Source of the DNA: Nematocida ironsii
Taxonomy: Eukaryota > Microsporidia
NCBI GenBank assembly: GCA_001642415.1
Contig: LTDK01000141.1
Coordinates: 1 to 64,000, forward strand
DNA: 64,000 nucleotides
Direction of reading: 5' to 3'
In this document: one piece after another, positions 22,501 to 30,124 of the stretch
How positions within the stretch are numbered: position 1 is the first letter of the stretch
How the letters are laid out: every line of letters starts with the position of its first letter
Translations under genes and position numbers: made by a program
Notes under the pieces: generated by a model
What the model saw: the letters and a program-made list of their open reading frames with translations, nothing else
Database searches by the model: none
What the model was told of the DNA's origin: nothing

Positions 22501-22602
22501 ATATGTTTCTAACATAAATAGAAATGCAATTATAAATAGGCCATTGGTTACTAGTTTTCTATAATTCTTTATAAGTATACTTCTATTTTTATCTAAAAGC
22601 AT
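19582..22602 (-). CDS. Divergent large-family membrane protein (1006 aa)
   Basis: A distant member of the array family. The first half keeps the block order: MHVNPNGPLGLEAAYILHTI, LFPFIKRMKSIETLCPDSFY, YKILAALLLLTENLDVPLGL, LNFFIHNK, and GFLIQMYIYCYIEEENNMTA. The N-terminus has a hydrophobic segment at about residues 20-38 preceded by a basic start, which is better read as a signal anchor than a cleaved signal. The second half differs. It is lysine/glutamate-rich and helical, with likely coiled coil around residues 690-800. The C-terminus ends in a second hydrophobic stretch (SVSLISSVIVSVFSIIENII, about 978-1000). An acidic run (SEEDEEEEEDF) lies near residue 112. Function is unknown. One TAACCCGAAA (21945-21954) falls inside this gene. 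Confidence 0.83.
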   Translation of the reverse strand: MLLDKNRSILIKNYRKLVTNGLFIIAFLFMLETYLIRQVFTKYTTNEIESIQKHEFVCSNGEIMHVNPNGPLGLEAAYILHTIGIVERFRLFSPILKVASTTDHNITSKSEEDEEEEEDFIPASLHPTGEPLESIKEHYSVFIHLFPFIKRMKSIETLCPDSFYVFLNSCGENQNNYKILAALLLLTENLDVPLGLEEDETGTFLVLKSISAENDVFRVKICTPPKIADELPNSAENCKLAKSNVLDVLNFFIHNKNNIGLLEQIYPANGKQHEYCVLERFSSTPGFLIQMYIYCYIEEENNMTAFIQIVHDLLYEYSQTVQKSICQKETENSVLACVIPVVEENYTSQSYKESSTETRANADTSSTTPMHQMALAVYGAYFIDSSKYTVFKIGEPIKKYNEIMNINILSHVDVLINKFATKKELVEEEKNLLIKIKEFAWIVKSQDLRSHLYKVYLKCMLNSNSFSSSNEIEYMKSITKMPKERFTDMNKFIVSKQIVFHIYRLTLIRYLTLYSIHLNLPKSHPVMCFNDNLIQNVLIHDIYIIRQLVCFFSYIKSLWGISEYEYISNCEENCSMDLFYYKEELYKIILCIVEIDSPEILCKFIKIHIKEMEKLHNITSILFSMPCREQKSVIACLTKNGTTMEYIISILNYLKENKEKIKEMPKNSKNLTSDQQEKSAAMLFIMIDLSRSNPQRFRGIITQCYDLIVLDSKSLNSITMWKELPLYVLRQRVCFFQNMVNNILKKQQKVDIKLKILLEIHKKAITEKIELGKKEHMENSLREKSKDLISSFSKKTASLNEFNRCADKIQERLANILRETFLSKIKFLLYRTFNCLYRLDINAQQIPDEVGKLKRIYKYIYFSTVDNSSSSSIESNIENACNELIPLKQFLKLDISDVTNILNDLKRFKNKKASMETNKLSKTMQAIRKIDDITKMHLIEEELGEIFQLTEASRKKINENINNLIFLELDSSKRNESSITSSVSLISSVIVSVFSIIENIIGESID

Positions 22603-23541
22603 TGTCTCACATTTTGCAAAAAAAAGACTTATCTATCGGCTTTGAGTTATTAAATTGCTTTTATTATGGGTGAATAAATAATAAAAAATTAATTTCAACA
22701 TACTCAGAGAATGTTTAAAGCCAAAATTCAATAATGAATAATAATCAAATTTTATATGTTATTAATAAGAATACTACCAGTCCTTTAAAAGATGTTTTAT
22801 TGCATAAAATGATTTGTATACGTGTATTTATTAAATATTCCATAGATCTTTCTATTTTTATATTATACTTTGAAATGAATGCTTACTTAATTTTAATTTA
22901 GTAAGAGCTTTAAATAAAAACATCTAAAAACACTATACAAATAGAAATTTAAAACTTGCTAAGTTCACTTAAAGCATCATTATCATGTTTAACGTAACAA
23001 AAATCTAATGTTCTAGTTTATATATCGATTTTTAGCATTATTCTATGAGAAGACACATTAGCATATATATATTTTCACTTATAAATATTAGAGCAAATTA
23101 TTAAAATTTTGTATATGTATTATTATTTTCATCAAATACATCAGATCTAGTTAATGATGGGACTCCTTTATGAAACTATCATATTTAATCTTAAATTGTC
23201 TGCGCAGTTTGTGCTTCAAGCAGTTCTTTCCATTTTTTAATATACAATAAACTGCGTTTATTGAAAAATAGAAAATAGTTATTGAGGTGGGCCCTTTCAT
23301 GAATTCTTTCACGAGTCTTTGCTTTCTATTTGAGTGTTCTGCACAAATCATTAGATTTCGATCTGTCTTTCTTCAATCGCAGTAAATGGTTTGATGGTAT
23401 CACCGCGCGAGTAGGCCCATTGACAGATAAATTTATGGAGTGTGCGCATAGACGTTGGCGACATCATAAAAAAACTACTATTCAATCAAAAATTTTATAT
23501 TTTAATAGGCTTTGAGGTATACTACAAAAAAGCATAAATAA
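22603..23541. other. Intergenic region, 939 bp, divergent promoters plus a GC-richer island
   Basis: This is the only spacer where the minus-strand array meets a plus-strand gene. It is mostly AT-rich. A GC-richer island at about 23360-23475 sits in a plus-strand frame (23330-23515, 61 codons, containing HRRWRHHKKTT) with codon-like composition. It could be a relic or a small gene; no family is recognised. An opposite-strand frame at 23151-23351 is weaker. Confidence 0.45.
23330..23515 (+). CDS. Possible small ORF or coding relic (61 aa)
   Basis: ATG 23330 to TGA 23513-23515. The middle is GC-richer than its surroundings and encodes a basic, codon-like segment (FNRSKWFDGITARVGP, then HRRWRHHKKTT). 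There is no signal peptide and no recognised domain. It may be a remnant of a longer protein, because the similarity to coding sequence begins abruptly. Confidence 0.25.
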   Translation: MSVLHKSLDFDLSFFNRSKWFDGITARVGPLTDKFMECAHRRWRHHKKTTIQSKILYFNRL

Positions 23542-24318
23542 TTGAAAATATTTTTATACAGCGTAAAATTATTTTTTTATAAAATGATTAATTTAATAGA
23601 CAGTAAAAAGCAGTTTCCCGAAACATGGATGCAAAATGAATTCATGAAAATTACCAAAAGAATATTAACTATACTGGAAAAATATCGCGAGTCACCAGAA
23701 AGAAGCCATATACATCGCATTATAGCAATAGCATTTTTCGGCAGTTTGTATCCAATATTTTTCATTTCGAGTGTTAATTTAATTATATATATTATTTTAA
23801 GCAGCTTTTATTCAAATTCTCCAGATTGCTATAAAAACACCATTGAAATAATCCGAGTAATCTGCATACTCATCATGTGCACAGGAATGCTTTCAGATGT
23901 TCTAAAAATTCCTTTTGAGAAGATTCTATTTAAAAACACAGAAAATCATTCAGAAGAAGAAACAAGCATCTATAGAAAAAAAGTTATTTCAAAATTATTT
24001 AAGTTGTTTTTAATTATGTTTATTGCAATTCTTTCATACGGTGCATCGTCTTTTATAATTGGGTTGTACAATAAGCAAGACTTTAGTATGGAAATTATAA
24101 AAATCGCATGTATAGCATCATTCATTATTTTTTTTAGAGAGGTGCTTTTAATTATCATTCATTTTTTTAAATATTTGAGTTTTTTTACTGAAGTGAAAAA
24201 TACGTCACTATTTTTTGTTATATGCGAGTACACCTATATTCTTTTTCTGATTGCTTTTTGGAATTTATTTGTTGTTTTTCTTAAGCAGGAATCACAAAAA
24301 TATGTGGCATCTTTATAA
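23542..24318 (+). CDS. Multi-pass membrane protein, unknown (258 aa)
   Basis: Not recognised. About four or five hydrophobic segments are visible: residues 66-90 (AFFGSLYPIFFISSVNLIIYIIL), 104-122, 153-172 (FKLFLIMFIAILSYGASSFI), 186-205 and 222-250. A hydrophilic loop with ENHSEEETSIYRKK separates the first and second pairs. The start could instead be the ATG at 23584 (residue 15), since the first 14 residues look like AT-rich leader. Topology is similar to the 287-aa protein at 58034-58897, including an acidic loop followed by YRK and a hydrophobic segment. The end is followed at once by the 51-bp AT-rich repeat. Confidence 0.7.
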   Translation: MKIFLYSVKLFFYKMINLIDSKKQFPETWMQNEFMKITKRILTILEKYRESPERSHIHRIIAIAFFGSLYPIFFISSVNLIIYIILSSFYSNSPDCYKNTIEIIRVICILIMCTGMLSDVLKIPFEKILFKNTENHSEEETSIYRKKVISKLFKLFLIMFIAILSYGASSFIIGLYNKQDFSMEIIKIACIASFIIFFREVLLIIIHFFKYLSFFTEVKNTSLFFVICEYTYILFLIAFWNLFVVFLKQESQKYVASL

Positions 24319-24320
24319 AA

Positions 24321-24371
24321 TGTAAGGTATAAATAATATTTTATTTTTAATAAATCATGCATAGTTCGCAT
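24321..24371 (+). repeat. 51-bp AT-rich dispersed element, copy 1
   Basis: It begins three bases after the stop codon of the 23542-24318 gene. It starts TGTAAGGTATAAATAATATT and ends ATGCATAGTTCGCAT. Four other copies are in the window. Position suggests a 3'-end signal or a miniature mobile element. Confidence 0.75.
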
Positions 24372-24946
24372 AAAATATCAAATGCAATAGATATATATGG
24401 CTATGTTTTGGCAATATTTAGCAGCCCTTTAAATAAACCGTTGAAAACATCCTAAAAAGATTAAATCCATACGTGTTTAGGACGCCAGAAACACACAGCA
24501 CATTTCATATGTATTATGCGCATATATAGTAATTTTTCTAATAAAAATCAAATTTGTTGGTTTTCCATGGGCACATGGACTCCATAATCGCCTTTGAGTG
24601 CCATTGGTCTGTTAGCTATCATGTTGATAGATTCCAGTAATTTAATTAAGCTGTGACAGCCGCAGTCACATTGATCGCAGAGGAAAACTATATAAGGACG
24701 ATGGGAGGTAAATAAACACACAGTTTTATGAGTAAATCCAGTTTACACTTTAGAGGCCGAGAGAAAAAACAGCTGTGACTTTAAAGTAGTAGGTTTTTAA
24801 TAGAAAAAGTTTATTGAAAGCAGTAGCATTACTTATTTTTATAAAAATAAATTTCAGGGGTTCAGATTCTATATTGCTACACACTTTTATTTAAATTTAA
24901 GTTAGAACATAAATCTAAAAGATAAATCCTATTTATTGCTGCATAG
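24372..24946. other. Intergenic region with a transposase-like relic
   Basis: Apart from the 51-bp element before it, this spacer holds the decayed minus-strand frame described separately (24548-24795). Within that segment are two perfect small inverted repeats: 24616-24630 (CTATCA-3-TGATAG) and 24652-24670 (TGTGAC-7-GTCACA). The rest is AT-rich. Confidence 0.5.
24548..24795 (-). pseudogene. Decayed transposase fragment, possibly PiggyBac type
   Basis: A minus-strand frame with one internal TAA (24743-24745) reads KSQLFFLSASKV, stop, TGFTHKTVCLFT, then FLCDQCDCGCHSLIKLLESI and ends after ALKGDYGVHVPMENQQI. The order is hydrophobic strand plus SK-GF, then a hydrophobic residue-C-D followed 12 residues later by LLE. 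This matches the layout of the DDE core of PiggyBac transposases (D-N-x-x-T-S then LLE). The first catalytic Asp position is not clearly kept. There is no start codon and no flanking terminal repeats that I can see. Family assignment is tentative. Confidence 0.4.
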
Positions 24947-27100
24947 CTATGATAAAAGCACCTGCAAACACCAACCGATAAATCCCATTGAACTCTGTTC
25001 TTTTTTTCTGTTTGGATGCATCTGGATATAGTCGCATAGTGAATCTTTAGGTATTTTCATGTCTACAGAATAATTTCCTACGCATGTTAGCCACATGTCA
25101 TCATCACAAATATATATTTTGTCTAAATTTTGACTAGAGCTATTTGATGCTATGTATGTAATATAGTGACCTTGTGAGCTCATAAGTACAGCGGCTGCTC
25201 GAGCTGAGCAGTTATATGAGTCAGAAAGTAGATACCGCTGAGCTATATTGCCACTGTTATTGGAATCAATGTTTCCAAATCCTACTGAATAGCATTCGCC
25301 TATTCTTGGTTTTTTTACGCTAAAGCTTATAATACTTGAGGGACCTGCAGTGCTAGTTAGACTTGAGCTAATTATACCACAGTCAATGCTTGCTAGCGTT
25401 GTGGATGTATCTTTTACAATGCAAAAAGTGGTATAGTATGGCTGTTGCATACCATGTGGAGCTGTATATGTGTATGGCACTACATCACTCATTTGGTTCA
25501 GAGCACCTACAAATTTAGGATTACTTTCTTTGCATTGGTAGCCAGATTCTATTACTGCAGAATAAATCAACTCATCCACGAATAAAGGAAGCTGTAATTG
25601 TTCACTTTTGCTGCTAGAAGAACCTTTATCAGACGAAGGAAATTCTAAAAACATCAGATTATAGTTCTTTGACACATCTGTTGCGCCTGGAATATAATAA
25701 AAAACTGCAGTGCTCTCAGTGTCATTGAAAAGTTCATTCAAGCTATAATTAGACAGTAGAGTAAAACTCCACTTCTTAGAGGCTTCTTTATGCAAAAATA
25801 GATGTAATTCGGCGGGATCTATAGAGTATAGACGAGATATATGTCTTTTGATGCACTCTATGGAACTAAAACAGTTTTCTTTAGGAATGTAAACAGGTAG
25901 ATACTTATGATCTCTACAGTCTACATAGTGAATTTTTGAATATTCTGCGGGATCATATTTTGTGAGTGTCATCAGGTTAGATTTAGAAGAAGGATAGGGG
26001 GCTGTCTCTTCTGCGTCAGAAGAAGTCGGATTAATAGTGCATGTTATAAACTCCTGCTGCTGTACTATTCTTTTCCCTAGTATTTCTACCTGCTCATTAA
26101 ACAAAGGGCAGAACTGATAAAAAAAGCACATTATGTTGTACAAAGTTATATAAGAAGTTATTGACTCTGAAATATTATAATTTCTCATTTTTGTTTTTTC
26201 GTTATATATGCAGTATTGCTGTTCTATGTTTATAATGCTGTATATTGCCATTTTTTCATCATACAGAACTTTATCTACTTCTTTAGATACCCTGCCCGCA
26301 TCTGCCGCATCAAAAGCACGCGCAATTTTATTTAGCCCAATAACAACATCAAACAAATCATGTAACAAGAAATTTCTGTCTAAAGAAAGCTCGGTCTTAA
26401 GTCTTTCACACTCATCCCTTTTGCTAGTAGCAATTAATTCTACACTAGTTATGAAATCTTGGGTCATATTATTGAGATCCGCCCGTATTTCTTGAATGCT
26501 CAGAAGAGAATGAATTGCAGTATTTAGAAAGCAAGAGTTTTTTCCTCTGTTTGATAAAATAATCTGCTTATTTATAATTTTTTTGTCATCATCATAATAA
26601 TTTTTTAGCCGGACTAAAGAGTCTCCTACTGTAAAACGCGGTGGTCCCTTATCAAAAAAGTCTTTTTTTGTTTCGCCTTCATTTTTATACATTTTTGGTC
26701 CATGATTTTCAATTATTTTTTGCAGCTTTAAAAATATCCCATGGCCAAACTTCTCTTCAAGCCGCGTGCATATTTCTTTATTATCAATTATATCATCGAT
26801 TAGAACCTTTCTTTCTTGCACCGACGAGCCAAGCTCTTTAACAAAACACCAAAGCCCACGGCTTTCTATGCTTTCAAACACCCTTTCAATTTTGCTTTCT
26901 CTCTCAGATTTACTTAATAGCAATAAATCATCTATGTATATGTGTGGGTCATATTTAATGTCTTTGGCTGGTGCCATAACAGTGCTGCTTATTGCGCCTT
27001 CATTTTCTAATAAACAATAGATAAAAGCAATAACAGCAGCCGCCCCGAAAACAACCATTACTGTTACTAGTACTACTTTCTTATCTCTATTACTAACCAT
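24947..27100 (-). CDS. Membrane-anchored ubiquitin carboxyl-terminal hydrolase (USP/C19) family protein (717 aa)
   Basis: Likely removes ubiquitin or a ubiquitin-like protein from substrates by cysteine-protease chemistry. The Cys box is at residues 182-197 (LSNRGKNSCFLNTAIH), with candidate nucleophile Cys190 and oxyanion Asn184. The His box is near the C-terminus (SSQGHYITYIASN, His645), followed by ICDDDMW (Asp666-668), the usual order for this family. The N-terminus has a basic start and a transmembrane segment at residues 9-31 (VVLVTVMVVFGAAAVIAFIY), so the catalytic part would face the lumen or the outside, or the cytosol if anchored type III. Sequence between the boxes is unusual, and residues 390-520 resemble part of the 863-aa secreted protein at 30125-32716. 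Membrane tethering of a USP is uncommon and is the main oddity. Activity is inferred from the boxes only. Confidence 0.75.
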   Translation of the reverse strand: MVSNRDKKVVLVTVMVVFGAAAVIAFIYCLLENEGAISSTVMAPAKDIKYDPHIYIDDLLLLSKSERESKIERVFESIESRGLWCFVKELGSSVQERKVLIDDIIDNKEICTRLEEKFGHGIFLKLQKIIENHGPKMYKNEGETKKDFFDKGPPRFTVGDSLVRLKNYYDDDKKIINKQIILSNRGKNSCFLNTAIHSLLSIQEIRADLNNMTQDFITSVELIATSKRDECERLKTELSLDRNFLLHDLFDVVIGLNKIARAFDAADAGRVSKEVDKVLYDEKMAIYSIINIEQQYCIYNEKTKMRNYNISESITSYITLYNIMCFFYQFCPLFNEQVEILGKRIVQQQEFITCTINPTSSDAEETAPYPSSKSNLMTLTKYDPAEYSKIHYVDCRDHKYLPVYIPKENCFSSIECIKRHISRLYSIDPAELHLFLHKEASKKWSFTLLSNYSLNELFNDTESTAVFYYIPGATDVSKNYNLMFLEFPSSDKGSSSSKSEQLQLPLFVDELIYSAVIESGYQCKESNPKFVGALNQMSDVVPYTYTAPHGMQQPYYTTFCIVKDTSTTLASIDCGIISSSLTSTAGPSSIISFSVKKPRIGECYSVGFGNIDSNNSGNIAQRYLLSDSYNCSARAAAVLMSSQGHYITYIASNSSSQNLDKIYICDDDMWLTCVGNYSVDMKIPKDSLCDYIQMHPNRKKEQSSMGFIGWCLQVLLS

Positions 27101-28303
27101 TATATATTCTTATAATTTTTAAAATTTATATTTATGAAATTATAACCATTGGCTAGCTGTCAGTCACCCCTCCTAATTTATATATTTATCTCCTAAAATC
27201 CCGACTGGTTTTAAAAACACAATGCATACTTTATTGTATTTCCCATAAATATTCTTTAAGTGGTTTTAAAAAGAATATAAATCCTTAAATCGCATATTTA
27301 TGAACTTAATAAGTATTTGTAGAAAAAACATATTTATAATATGGAATATTATACTAACATAGTATGGAAATATTATATAGCCCGAAATTTATTAGGTTAG
27401 GACACCATTCAGTCGTTTGGATGTATAGTGCGCATCATTTGTAATCACACAATTTAAAATAATTATGTCCATAGTCAAATATAATACCTCAGAAAGTTAT
27501 AGAATATGTGAATTGTAGAATAGTTTCAAGATAATTTAAGCTGGCTTTGTTAGATGGGCATTTGATACACGTGCCATAGTTTTTCTTTTATTAACCGCTT
27601 TCTCTTACACCCATTCATAATTATTCTCTTTTTTATTTGTGTTATTTTTATTCTATTGTCTATTATATTTTTATTTAAATATGTATTACACTAAATTTAG
27701 TTAATCTTTTATGTGCATACAACTCGCTTTTATTTTAAATCTTCTTATAATTTTAATTGAAAACAGTCCTTAGAAAAATTATAATAATATATTAAACTTA
27801 ATAAGAGGCGCTGCATAATTTATGAAATTGGTGCCAGTATTTTATAAAATACCCAGAATGAATACTAAAATACTCAGCGTATTAATATAGATGGGTTTAT
27901 CTTTTATGCATAAACTCTTATTTGTTATAAATATCTCTAGTGTTTATTTAACACAAAAAGTATATATACTTTCGCCTGCTGCTCTCTAGTCTGCTGGGAA
28001 CACCAACCAGGAACATTCCCATCTAATTGGTCCATTAATAAGCGTCAATGACATCTTAATTTCGGGTTATATATGGTATACACCAGCATATGGTCAAATA
28101 AAAATTGTTATTTAAAAAAATAGAACAAACAGTGGGTTGATAAAAGAAAAAGAAAGGTTAAACAATTTTAATAGCAAATAGAACCATAAATAAAAAGAGA
28201 ACATAACCCAAAAACAAACTATGCCATGCCATGCCCATTTTAGGCCATGCCCAAACACAACTCACAATGACATTATCTCTATTATATTAGTATATGGTTT
28301 AAT
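27101..28303. other. Longest intergenic region, 1.2 kb, divergent promoters
   Basis: It separates the divergent USP-like and 562-aa genes. It holds one exact TAACCCGAAA on the minus strand (28060-28069), a near-match at about 27379, and a CCAAT-like ATTGGTCC at 28026. A GC-richer, codon-like plus-strand stretch lies at about 27958-28052 (CCSLVCWEHQPGTFPSNW), too short to call. Otherwise it is AT-rich. Confidence 0.5.
28060..28069 (-). promoter_or_regulatory. TAACCCGAAA motif
   Basis: Exact intergenic copy about 235 bases upstream of the 28304 start, in reverse orientation to that gene. Confidence 0.4.
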
Positions 28304-29992
28304 ATGAATAAATTAATAAACACATGGAATAGTTTTTATTTCAGATTTTGTTTAACGAGAAAAATGAAAACAAAACAACAGAGAGTAAACGGGGCATTAA
28401 TACTTTCTAAGTACCCACAATTAAACTACACTGTGATTTACATGTTATGTGTGCTGACTATATGCATAGAAAGCACCCTGTGCAAGATTCCATATACAAC
28501 TGCATATATGAAAACATCATATGAAGTAAAAAAGGCCCCAATAGAAAGAATATTATCCGACTCTATTTGCTATCCTCAGCACAAAAACCCATCATACAGC
28601 ACATTTGATGGGATGCTAGTTGAAAGTGTAGTGGAAAACGAAACAGATATAATAACAAGCCATAAAGCCCAAGAAGATATTCTGTGCTTGCTATCACACG
28701 GACGAGTGTATAAGCACAGAATATCTTCTTTATTAGAGAAGGCTCGGAGCTTTTCAATTAGGATGCCAACAAATCCAACAAATTCAGACATTCAGCTATT
28801 CTTCAAAATACTTGACTATATTAACACAAGAAACATAGGATTATCTCAATTAAAGATAAAAAACATATATTTTGTGCCCATGGAAAAGCATATCACACCA
28901 TACAGTCCTCCAGATGGTGAGGTGAAAATTCACAATTTACTAGCTTTAGATGGGAAAAGCATTATGCATTACATTCCGTTGCATCTGGCTAAACACGCCT
29001 ATATAACATACAATGAAAACCATAATAATACTGATATCCAGCTAAAACAAGATATTCAAAATATAAATGATTTATTTAATTATTTCAACTATGAGAAAGA
29101 GTCTCTTATAAGCCTGGGACATGACGTGCACAGGAAAAAGTTGCAGAACTGCAGAGCGAATTTCCATATCAATCATGTTTGTTCTCTCGTAGTCAACTCT
29201 ATAGTAAAAAATAAGATTGCAGAAAACATGAATATAACAATTAAAGCCATGCGCATAAATTTCTACGATTATGAGAAATACATATCATATGCGCTCTCTA
29301 TGGGCGAAAAACATACTATTTGGAAGCTGGAGATTCTAATACCTCGAACCGCCGGCTCTGATTCAATGCTTGGCTCTTTGTATGATCTAAAGAAGCTTAA
29401 GAACATATTCTATAAAAACATGCTCAGCGCGTTTAATTTAGAATTGCCTAAGGAGTTCAAAGAAAACAAGAAAGACGGCATATATTACACCAAAAGCATG
29501 TGTGAAAACAATCCAGAGCTAAGATACGGCTTTCTGTTGAATCTTCCAAAAGATATATTCATGCTTGCATTTGATTTCGAACAAGGGAAGCAAGCTGAGG
29601 ACATAGAGTTTATTTTTAGTATGTTTAGCGAAATTCGAAAAAGCAATAGCCCATATAATTTTGTTATATCCTATTATACGGCTTCTCATAGCATACAAGA
29701 TCGAATAGTATCAATTTTAAGGCTATTTTCAGAATTCAAAAAGGAAGGGACTGTGATGCCAAGTCAATTGCTTCTGATAGTAACTTCTAAAGACTCTGCA
29801 ACTCTCTACTACCCCATTCCATGGAGCCTTTTTTCTCTATTTATGCTAGATGCTAAAGATAAAAAAGAAATACTTAACAGATTAGAGACCCACTCAAGTT
29901 TGAGAAAAATTGATATATATAGCAAGAAAGACAGATTAGTCTGCATATTTGATACTACTGCTAGAAATAACCCAAAACCTACTTCATTCTAA
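28304..29992 (+). CDS. Hypothetical membrane or secreted protein (562 aa)
   Basis: Not recognised. One clear hydrophobic segment lies at about residues 45-62 (YTVIYMLCVLTICIESTLC). With the alternative start at 28361 (MKTKQQRV, residue 20) it sits about 25 residues from the N-terminus and would act as a signal sequence. The rest is soluble-looking, with mixed charge and cysteines spread through. Several NxT/NxS sites would fit an exported protein. It is divergent from the USP-like gene and convergent with the 863-aa secreted protein, so it belongs to a local group of exported proteins. No domain or catalytic motif is seen. Confidence 0.7.
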   Translation: MNKLINTWNSFYFRFCLTRKMKTKQQRVNGALILSKYPQLNYTVIYMLCVLTICIESTLCKIPYTTAYMKTSYEVKKAPIERILSDSICYPQHKNPSYSTFDGMLVESVVENETDIITSHKAQEDILCLLSHGRVYKHRISSLLEKARSFSIRMPTNPTNSDIQLFFKILDYINTRNIGLSQLKIKNIYFVPMEKHITPYSPPDGEVKIHNLLALDGKSIMHYIPLHLAKHAYITYNENHNNTDIQLKQDIQNINDLFNYFNYEKESLISLGHDVHRKKLQNCRANFHINHVCSLVVNSIVKNKIAENMNITIKAMRINFYDYEKYISYALSMGEKHTIWKLEILIPRTAGSDSMLGSLYDLKKLKNIFYKNMLSAFNLELPKEFKENKKDGIYYTKSMCENNPELRYGFLLNLPKDIFMLAFDFEQGKQAEDIEFIFSMFSEIRKSNSPYNFVISYYTASHSIQDRIVSILRLFSEFKKEGTVMPSQLLLIVTSKDSATLYYPIPWSLFSLFMLDAKDKKEILNRLETHSSLRKIDIYSKKDRLVCIFDTTARNNPKPTSF

Positions 29993-30124
29993 TATAAATA
30001 GTAAACACTCATGCGTAGTACTTGCTTAGAATACTATGCACCACAACAACTCTCAAACAATGTGGCTGAGCGGCACTTGTGAGTATGGTTATAGTAGTGG
30101 CAAGTATTTTTCTGCGCGCGCCAG

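Noticed and set aside
23151..23351. 66-codon minus-strand frame in the divergent spacer
   Set aside because: AT-rich codons, no domain, no support from context; could not be told from chance.
24616..24670. Two perfect small hairpins suggesting a structured RNA
   Set aside because: The same bases form a transposase-like coding relic on the minus strand, which explains the higher GC better; kept only as a note.
30055..30124. tRNA-like GTGGCTGAGCGG in the gap after the 562-aa gene
   Set aside because: The T-arm sequence and an acceptor stem are missing; no cloverleaf can be drawn.
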